DNA from: an uncultured Planctomycetaceae bacterium
GTDB lineage: Bacteria; Planctomycetota; Planctomycetia; Pirellulales; JACPPG01
Assembly: GCA_945957305.1 (NCBI GenBank)
Contig: CAMFLN010000029.1
Coordinates: 1 to 11,387, forward strand
DNA length: 11,387 nucleotides
Direction: 5' to 3'
Each line of letters begins with the position of its first letter. Position 1 is the stretch's first letter. Below are positions 6,962 to 11,387 of the stretch, one piece after another. Below the pieces are notes generated by a model that saw only the letters and a program-made list of their open reading frames with translations, had not been told where the DNA came from and made no database searches. Made by a program: the position numbers and the translations under genes.

Positions 6962-8356
6962 ATGAAACGCACGTCGCTTTACGGCCTTTGCTTCTTTCTC
7001 TCTGTCGCTGTGTTGATTGTCCTGCCGCGGAATTTGACTGCCGCGGAGCCTACTTTAGCCTTCCCGGGAGCGGAGGGTTTCGGCCGGTTCGCCCGTGGCG
7101 GGCGGGGTGGGGATGTGTATCACGTCACGACGCTTGCTGACGAGGGGCCCGGCTCGTTGCGGCACGGTCTCAGCACTGCCGACGGACCGCGCACCATCGT
7201 CTTCGATCTTTCCGGCACGATCGAGCTGAAGAAGCCGCTGGTGATCGAGAAATCCTTTCTCACCGTTGCCGGCCAGACCGCTCCTGGCGATGGCATTTGC
7301 CTGCGTGACCAGACCGTGCAGATCAAGAACGCGCAGCACATCATTGTTCGCTATTTGCGTCTGCGCTTGGGAGACCAAAACAAGCCGCGCCCGTCCGGGC
7401 CCGATTGTCTGAACACCACGGATGTCGATCACTTGATCCTGGACCATCTTACGGTGTCGTGGGGCATCGACGGCAATCATGACTTGCGCCGCGGCGGCAA
7501 TTTCACCCTGCAATGGTCGATCTATGCCGAGGCACTCAACGACAGCCTGCACGAGAAAGGGACGCATGCCATGCTGGCCTCGTTCCGCGATCTGACGGAT
7601 AACATTTCACTGCATCACAACCTGTTCGCCAGCAGCCGTGAGCGGCATCCCACACTCGGCGGCAGTCCCCGGACCAAGCCCGAGGCGATCGCCGATTTCC
7701 GCAACAACGTGATCTATAACCTCAGCGGCGCGACGAACCTGGGCAACTGTCGCATCAACGTGATCAACAACTACTATCAAGCAGGTCCGAATACGCCCGC
7801 CGGAGCCAAGCCGCTAGCCACCAAATTCGAAAACGCCGGCGCCTTGCGCGCCTTTCTGGCGGGCAATGTCTTTGCCGGCAACGCGGCGCTGACGACCGAC
7901 AACTACCAGGCGATCGACTTCCTGCGGTGGAGCAAGGGGGGGTATCTGGCCACCTCGCTGGCGGCGATTCGCGCCGATCACGAATTCGACGTCGGGCCGG
8001 CGCGGCCGGGGACTGACTCTGCTGAAGTTGCGTACACACGCGTTCTGGCGAGCGCCGGCGCCAGCCACCCGCGCGACGCGGCCGACGCACGACTGGTTGA
8101 CGGAGTTCGTGCAGGCACGCACCGCATGATCAATTCCCAGGCCGAGGTTGGTGGCTGGCCGCAGCTCACGAGCAAACCGGCCCGGCTCGATACCGACGGT
8201 GACGGCATGCCTGACGCGTGGGAGAGAGAGCACCAACTCGACCCGGCCAACGCAGCCGACGGCGCTACCGATGCGGACGGCGACGGCTACACGAACCTGG
8301 AAGAGTATCTGAATAGTCGGCTGCCGGCAGACGGCAGCGGGCAGCAAGGCGAGTAG
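6962..8356 (+). CDS. Secreted pectate-lyase-like (right-handed beta-helix) protein with C-terminal calcium-binding repeats
   Basis: The 464-residue protein begins with a Sec leader (about 1-28, cleavage near LTAAE). The mature N-terminus carries the pectate lyase-like block FPGAEGFGRFARGGRGGD (34-51), then VYHVTTLADEGPGSLR, RTIVFDLSGTI and VAGQTAPGDGI (102-112). Strands typical of a beta-helix follow (DVDHLILDHLTVSWGID, ISLHHNLFASS). The arginine and histidine cluster SSRERHP (224-230) is a candidate catalytic region. Pectate lyases cleave polygalacturonate by beta-elimination with Ca2+; activity on pectin is inferred and not shown. Two calcium-loop motifs close the protein: DTDGDGMPDAWE (410-421) and DADGDGYTNLEE (437-448), like dockerin or thrombospondin type 3 repeats. 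The ATG at 6962 is chosen over the preceding TTG because it is the standard codon. The last ten residues (455-464) are encoded by a 7-nt periodic tract that also contains the TAG stop, so the original C-terminus may have differed. Confidence 0.9.
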   Translation: MKRTSLYGLCFFLSVAVLIVLPRNLTAAEPTLAFPGAEGFGRFARGGRGGDVYHVTTLADEGPGSLRHGLSTADGPRTIVFDLSGTIELKKPLVIEKSFLTVAGQTAPGDGICLRDQTVQIKNAQHIIVRYLRLRLGDQNKPRPSGPDCLNTTDVDHLILDHLTVSWGIDGNHDLRRGGNFTLQWSIYAEALNDSLHEKGTHAMLASFRDLTDNISLHHNLFASSRERHPTLGGSPRTKPEAIADFRNNVIYNLSGATNLGNCRINVINNYYQAGPNTPAGAKPLATKFENAGALRAFLAGNVFAGNAALTTDNYQAIDFLRWSKGGYLATSLAAIRADHEFDVGPARPGTDSAEVAYTRVLASAGASHPRDAADARLVDGVRAGTHRMINSQAEVGGWPQLTSKPARLDTDGDGMPDAWEREHQLDPANAADGATDADGDGYTNLEEYLNSRLPADGSGQQGE

Positions 8357-8390
8357 CCGGCAGCTGGCAGCGGGCGGAGGGCAGTAGGAA
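8326..8390 (+). repeat. Degenerate 7-nt periodic tract overlapping the pectate-lyase 3' end
   Basis: The core GGCAG recurs every seven bases at 8326, 8333 and 8340. After a phase slip it recurs at 8359, 8366, 8373 (as GGCGG) and 8380. The tract covers the last ten codons and the stop of the gene. It shares GAGTAGCCGG (8351-8360) with the short 7-mer tract at 6049-6058, so both belong to one repeat family. Confidence 0.7.
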
Positions 8391-8455
8391 GACAAGCTCC
8401 GGACTCGGTCGCAGTCGTCTGCCCCAGGCCTTTGTACTAGTTCAGAGCCAGTTCC

Positions 8456-8576
8456 GGTTTCAAAACCCCCTCGTCGATACGGACGGGGTGCCACTGCTAG
8501 CTTGCCTGGCAGTGTTGTGCCGACGGACGCGCGGCCGGACCAGCCAGCCGTGGCACCCAAAATCAGTTTTGAAACC
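8456..8576. repeat. Nested palindromic element (REPIN- or MITE-like)
   Basis: Three inverted repeats are nested or interlocked. The outer arms are GGTTTCAAAAC (8456-8466) and GTTTTGAAACC (8566-8576), a perfect 11 bp. The middle arms are GGGTGCCAC (8486-8494) and GTGGCACCC (8550-8558), a perfect 9 bp. The inner hairpin is CACTGCTAG (8492-8500) and CTGGCAGTG (8506-8514), nine pairs with one G-U and a 5-base loop. The inner and middle arms share three bases and could compete. With no coding capacity and about 121 bases, it looks like a small non-autonomous palindromic mobile repeat. That origin is inferred, since only one copy is visible here. Confidence 0.6.
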
Positions 8577-8653
8577 ACTGCCACTTGTAGCAAAACCAGC
8601 GGTACACACGTCCGAGCTTGCAATTCCGCGAGCCCATTTCCTAGCCGCTTCAG

Positions 8654-8680
8654 TTTCTGCGGTCTCTGCGTCATCTGCGG
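8654..8680 (+). repeat. 9-nt triplicate containing TCTGCG
   Basis: Three consecutive 9-mers (TTTCTGCGG, TCTCTGCGT, CATCTGCGG) each carry TCTGCG at exactly nine-base spacing (8656, 8665, 8674). It lies in the gene-free region, and no function is evident. Confidence 0.5.
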
Positions 8681-8806
8681 ATGAACACGCAGAACTGCTG
8701 GCGCATCTTTGGATTTGCCAGCGCGATGTTGCACGGTCCAGCGCTACGGGCGAAGCATCAGCCTGCCGAGCTGGTGCTCTTCCCCGCCGATTTGCCGGGC
8801 GGCAAC

Positions 8807-9637
8807 TTAAAACCGGTAGCTGCCGATTGTCCAGATCATGCCGGCGTAGCCGCCGGCGCCGCTGTCGAAGGCGTCGTACGAGTAGGGGTAATAATCGGCT
8901 GCCGGCGTGAAGTCGTTCCCCTGCGACGCGGCGCCCGCAGAGCTCGCGCGTTCCGCGGCTTGCAGCTGTTGCTCGCGCTGGCGAGCGCGCGAACGCTCTT
9001 CGTTGTAAGCCAGCTGGCGTTGTCGGGAGTTTTCAAACGACTTCTGCATCTGGGCCGTGGCTTGACGCTTCGACGTAATGGCCGCCAACTTCTGTTCGAT
9101 CTGCCCGGCGCTAGAGGACAGCAAGTCAGGCAACTGCTGACGCACCTTGCGGGCGTAAGTCGGCGAAGCCACGGCCAACGTCTCCGCCAGGTAGGCTTGT
9201 GCATCGCGCGTCGTCTGACCGTCGAGGATTTCCAACTTCGCCGTCATGTCCGTCATGAATCGCTGCATCTGCGCGGACGACATCCGCTTGATGCCGGCTG
9301 CGAGTCGGGCACGCGTTTGTTTCACTTGCTCAGCATCGTACAGCGACTGGGACGAGAGCCATTGGTCGAATTGGCTGATCGTATCTTGCCACTCGGGGCT
9401 GTTGAGAATTTGCTGACGCGCGGCCGAATCGTTCGAGGCCAGGCTCTTGACGTCCCCCGCAGGCGTCGTAGCGGGACTTGCCGCACTTTCACCGCTGACC
9501 GTTCGTCGCGCGGGGCCTGCTGCTTTCGCTTTCGCATCGGCTTGCGCCGCCTCGGCAGCCGAGAGGGGCAACAGGCTCACACCCGCCAGGGCTAATGACG
9601 ACATCCATTTCGCATGCTGCTTGAGATGGCGAAACAT
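8807..9637 (-). CDS. Secreted coiled-coil protein of unknown family
   Basis: From the ATG at 9637 the product is 276 residues. A signal peptide (about 1-31: basic MFRHLKQHAK, then SLALAGVSLLPL, cleavage near AEA/AQA) predicts export. After an Ala/Thr/Ser-rich linker (about 32-70) comes a helical region (about 75-185). Near 187-232 is an Arg/Gln/Glu-rich segment (RQRQLAYNEERSRARQREQQ) that should form a coiled coil. The end is Tyr/Gly-rich (DYYPYSYDAFDSGAGGY) and closes with IWTIGSYRF. No catalytic motif is visible and I do not recognise the family. A structural or envelope-associated role is possible but unproven. The start at 9637 is preferred over an upstream frame opening at 9679 because AAAGGAG lies seven bases before it and the leader then begins normally. 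The NTF2-like gene ends 46 bases upstream on the same strand, so the two may share a transcript. Confidence 0.82.
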   Translation of the reverse strand: MFRHLKQHAKWMSSLALAGVSLLPLSAAEAAQADAKAKAAGPARRTVSGESAASPATTPAGDVKSLASNDSAARQQILNSPEWQDTISQFDQWLSSQSLYDAEQVKQTRARLAAGIKRMSSAQMQRFMTDMTAKLEILDGQTTRDAQAYLAETLAVASPTYARKVRQQLPDLLSSSAGQIEQKLAAITSKRQATAQMQKSFENSRQRQLAYNEERSRARQREQQLQAAERASSAGAASQGNDFTPAADYYPYSYDAFDSGAGGYAGMIWTIGSYRF

Positions 9638-9644
9638 TGTGTCG

Positions 9645-9651
9645 CTCCTTT
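9645..9651 (-). promoter_or_regulatory. Shine-Dalgarno (AAAGGAG) deciding the start at 9637
   Basis: On the minus strand AAAGGAG sits seven bases before the ATG at 9637. It is the clearest ribosome site in the window, and it rules against a start 14 codons further upstream. Confidence 0.75.
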
Positions 9652-9683
9652 CCCGCAAGGCTAATCGCCCGGGCTGCAAATGT

Positions 9684-10673
9684 CTATTTTTTCGCAGGCT
9701 TTCGTTTGGCGTGAAACCGCACGTCCGGCGTCGGCCGACCTTCGACCTCGTCGTCCACCGATTCCCAAATCGCTGTGTTGTCGTCGATTCGGCTGTAAAT
9801 GTTCGTGGCCGAGGTACGTCGTCCGTCGGGCAAAACTCCGGTGGTCGTCGCCACCCAAGCTTCGCCGTCTAGGGCCCAGACCCCTTCGCCATACCCGCCC
9901 CGCGAGTCGTAGACGAAGGAATGCACGCGATCGTGCACCGGATCCCAGCCAATCCACTGTGTTGCGCTGACGGGCGGCTCCCCCTCGGGGGTGACCTTCA
10001 CCGTCCTTAAAATGTACTTCTTTTCCGGGCCCCAGGAGCAAGAAACCTCGGCGGTCCCGTGAGGGCCTTCCGCCGTCCATTCGCCGATCATCCACTCCAG
10101 GTCCTTGAATCGATCGCCCACCTGAGGGGCTCGATACGGCGATTCCCGCACGCCGTCGATGATCCACTTGCCACCGCGCTTGACCCACATCGCGCAATAG
10201 CGGCCTAACGCGTGGCCCGGCCCCGTCGCAGCGGGTCGCTCGACTGTACCGTCTTCGACCGCAACGTCCGGAGCGATAAACCGAATTGCCAATGTTTCGG
10301 TCTTGGGGGCGGGACGGGAAATATGGCCATCCGCGCGTGCCTGAGCCCGCGCCCGCAGCAACGCCGCTTGGATCTTGTAAGCATGACCCTGAGAATCCAC
10401 ATAGTCGGCATCCGGCGCCCAAAACGCTGCAATCGTTTCGACGTCTCCCAACTCCACAGCCTGCCGATAGGCGTCGACCGCCTTGCGGATCTGTTCCTGT
10501 TCTTGCGCGCTGGGGGTCGGCTGCGACACATTCTGCTCAGCGGCGGGCGCCTCTTGGGAATGCCCGGCAGTGCTCCATCCCAGCGACAAACACAGCGCGA
10601 GTAGGGCCGCCTGGCCGCAGTGACGGATCTCAGCGCAAAAACCCAATCCACAAGCACGATCGCGTGGTGTCAT
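9684..10673 (-). CDS. Secreted NTF2-like (SnoaL / SgcJ-EcaC type) protein with C-terminal beta-rich domain
   Basis: From the ATG at 10673 the product is 329 residues. A signal peptide (about 1-39, hydrophobic QAALLALCLSLGW, cleavage near GHS/QEA) predicts export. Residues about 55-183 form an NTF2-like domain: the opening helix QIRKAVDAYRQAVELGD, then IAAFWAPDADYVDSQG, and the closing strands YCAMWVKRGGKWIIDGVRES. This pattern is typical of SgcJ/EcaC-type proteins. Residues about 191-320 form a second, beta-rich domain (LEWMIGEWTAEG, ATQWIGWDP, GYGEGVWALDG, TGVLPDGRRTSATN), resembling lipocalin-like DUF1579-type domains. NTF2-like folds bind small ligands or act as enzymes, so a specific activity cannot be assigned. 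The start at 10673 puts the leader at the N-terminus and lies downstream of a possible -10 (10729-10734). Upstream starts at 10748 or 10730 would bury the leader behind 19-25 residues. Confidence 0.85.
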   Translation of the reverse strand: MTPRDRACGLGFCAEIRHCGQAALLALCLSLGWSTAGHSQEAPAAEQNVSQPTPSAQEQEQIRKAVDAYRQAVELGDVETIAAFWAPDADYVDSQGHAYKIQAALLRARAQARADGHISRPAPKTETLAIRFIAPDVAVEDGTVERPAATGPGHALGRYCAMWVKRGGKWIIDGVRESPYRAPQVGDRFKDLEWMIGEWTAEGPHGTAEVSCSWGPEKKYILRTVKVTPEGEPPVSATQWIGWDPVHDRVHSFVYDSRGGYGEGVWALDGEAWVATTTGVLPDGRRTSATNIYSRIDDNTAIWESVDDEVEGRPTPDVRFHAKRKPAKK

Positions 10674-10728
10674 GATTCCAGGGCGCTCGACGGTGACGAA
10701 AAGAAAGGGACCTGACTGGCCGCCCTTC

Positions 10729-10734
10729 ATTTTA
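10729..10734 (-). promoter_or_regulatory. Possible -10 (TAAAAT) for the NTF2-like gene
   Basis: On the minus strand TAAAAT lies about 55 bases before the ATG at 10673, with TTCGCC (10752-10757) as a weak -35 at 17-base spacing. It supports the shorter start, because a start at 10748 would be upstream of it. Confidence 0.3.
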
Positions 10735-10894
10735 CCCCCCCAGGGCACGCGGGCGAAACGAATCAGCGGCGAACCTGAGCCGGCCGGGGCACCTTTCGCA
10801 CGGCGACACCCCGCAGAATCTCTGCAATCGCTATCGCAGGCGCTAACTGCGCGAATGGCGAGGACGACCGTGGAGCTAGCGCGACCTACAGGGC

Positions 10895-10924
10895 GCGCAA
10901 CGTTCGCCCCGCCGAATGTTGCGC
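10895..10924 (-). terminator. Strong hairpin just after the WD40 gene
   Basis: GCGCAACGTTCG (10895-10906) and CGAATGTTGCGC (10913-10924) form a 12-bp stem with one G/T position and a six-base loop. It begins one base past the stop codon of the leftward WD40 gene. The position suggests transcription termination or 3'-end protection of that mRNA. No U-rich tail follows on the minus strand, so it is not a textbook intrinsic terminator. The rest of the 252-base spacer (10674-10894) holds no gene I can support. Confidence 0.55.
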
Positions 10925-10925
10925 C

Positions 10926-11387
10926 TTAGTGCCAGTCGGCGGCGGGCCAAACGATGGCCGTGCCGTCGCGGCTGCTGGTTAAGAGCAGCTTGCCATCAGG
11001 CGAGAAGGCCACGGACGAAATTTCCTGCGAATGCTGTTTCAGATGCAGGATTTCCTTGTCGGTCGTGGCATCCCACAACTTCACGGCGTTATCCTGTCCG
11101 CCCGTCGCGGCGCGCGTACCATCGGGCGAAAACGCGACGCTCGTAACAGCAGCCGTATGGCCTTTGAGGACGAACAGGCATTTGCCCGTTTCGGCATCCC
11201 AAATGCGTGCCGTATTATCCTCGCTGCCGGTCATGACCCGCGACCCGTCGGCCGAAAACACCGCCGATAGAACCGCCCATTCGTGACCTGTCAGCACGGC
11301 GAGCGAGGCGCCGGTCGCCGCGTCCCAGATGCGTGCGGTCTTGTCGCTCGAGGCAGTGACGATGCGCGTGCCATCGGGCGAGAACCG
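10926..11387 (-). CDS. WD40 repeat protein, C-terminal part (runs off the right edge)
   Basis: The 153 visible residues are the C-terminal end of a longer protein, open at position 11387. They contain three exact 42-residue repeats starting at 11384, 11258 and 11132 and a final partial unit at 11006. Each starts with FSxDG and contains a T/A-rich strand, a D-x-T-A turn and the W-D (or I-W-D) end; GH dipeptides (LTGHEW, LKGHTA) mark the repeat boundaries. The protein ends with IVWPAADWH. WD40 repeats build a beta-propeller that serves as a protein-binding platform. In planctomycetes such repeats often sit C-terminal to a Ser/Thr kinase or a cytochrome-type domain, but the N-terminus is outside this window and the full architecture is unknown. 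A strong hairpin follows the stop directly. Confidence 0.95.
   Translation of the reverse strand, partial: RFSPDGTRIVTASSDKTARIWDAATGASLAVLTGHEWAVLSAVFSADGSRVMTGSEDNTARIWDAETGKCLFVLKGHTAAVTSVAFSPDGTRAATGGQDNAVKLWDATTDKEILHLKQHSQEISSVAFSPDGKLLLTSSRDGTAIVWPAADWH

Larger units (their letters stand above)
8357..8806. other. 450-base gene-free region between convergent genes
   Basis: This region separates the stop of the pectate-lyase-like gene from the stop of the leftward coiled-coil protein. Open frames crossing it have no leader, domain or ribosome site and continue antisense into the next gene. It contains the rest of the 7-nt tract, a nested palindromic element (8456-8576) and a 9-nt triplicate (8654-8680). 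From 8681 to 8806 I see no structure. Confidence 0.7.

Noticed and set aside
8326..8390. CRISPR-like array
   Set aside because: The units are only seven bases long, degenerate and contiguous, with no spacers and no cas genes nearby.
8681..9595. 304-codon rightward open frame
   Set aside because: It is antisense to the leader-bearing leftward gene at 8807-9637, has no signal or domain, and its composition fits a GC-rich shadow frame.
10674..10748. Upstream starts (10748 or 10730) for the NTF2-like protein
   Set aside because: They would place 19-25 residues before the signal peptide region, and the 10748 start lies upstream of a possible -10 box.
11007..11297. A complete small WD40 gene starting at the GTG at 11297
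   Set aside because: The frame stays open to the window edge and reads a further in-phase WD40 repeat, so this GTG is an internal valine codon.

Overview
The window looks like chromosomal DNA of a planctomycete, most like the Pirellulales group. It is GC-rich. It carries the planctomycete-typical pair of a DUF1549/DUF1553 cytochrome-type protein (PSCyt1-PSCyt2-PSD1) followed by a DUF1501 protein, plus a WD40 repeat protein, a secreted pectate-lyase-like protein and several secreted proteins of unknown role. The taxonomic call is inferred from gene families, not from a marker gene.

Layout, left to right. (1) 171-617 (+): a small stand-alone GyrI-like ligand-binding protein. (2) 788-1912 (+): a mandelate racemase/muconate lactonizing enzyme-type enolase-superfamily protein, probably an acid-sugar dehydratase or racemase. 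(3) 1961-4615 (+): a PSCyt1-PSCyt2-PSD1 gene interrupted by one in-frame TAA at 2225-2227, just after its CxxCH haem motif. (4) 4632-6017 (+): the DUF1501 partner with a Tat-like leader. (5) 6152-6751 (-): a secreted protein of unknown family. (6) 6962-8356 (+): a secreted pectate-lyase-like beta-helix protein with C-terminal calcium-binding repeats. (7) 8357-8806: about 450 bases without a gene, holding a 7-nt periodic tract, a nested palindromic element and a 9-nt triplicate. (8) 8807-9637 (-): a secreted coiled-coil protein of unknown family. (9) 9684-10673 (-): a secreted NTF2-like (SnoaL-type) protein with a second beta-rich domain. (10) 10926-11387 (-): the C-terminal end of a WD40 protein that runs off the right edge.

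How the genes may work together. Genes 3 and 4 are spaced like an operon and their families are habitually adjacent in planctomycetes. The enolase-superfamily gene lies 48 bases upstream on the same strand and may belong to the same unit. With the pectate lyase nearby this hints at polysaccharide or acid-sugar use, but no pathway can be reconstructed. Genes 8 and 9 may be co-transcribed leftward.

I see no tRNA, rRNA, CRISPR array, transposase, phage gene or defence system, and no convincing novel multi-gene system. The observations most worth a second look are the in-frame stop in an otherwise intact cytochrome-type gene, and the small repeat elements at 3' gene ends. One of these repeats supplies the last codons and the stop of the pectate-lyase gene.
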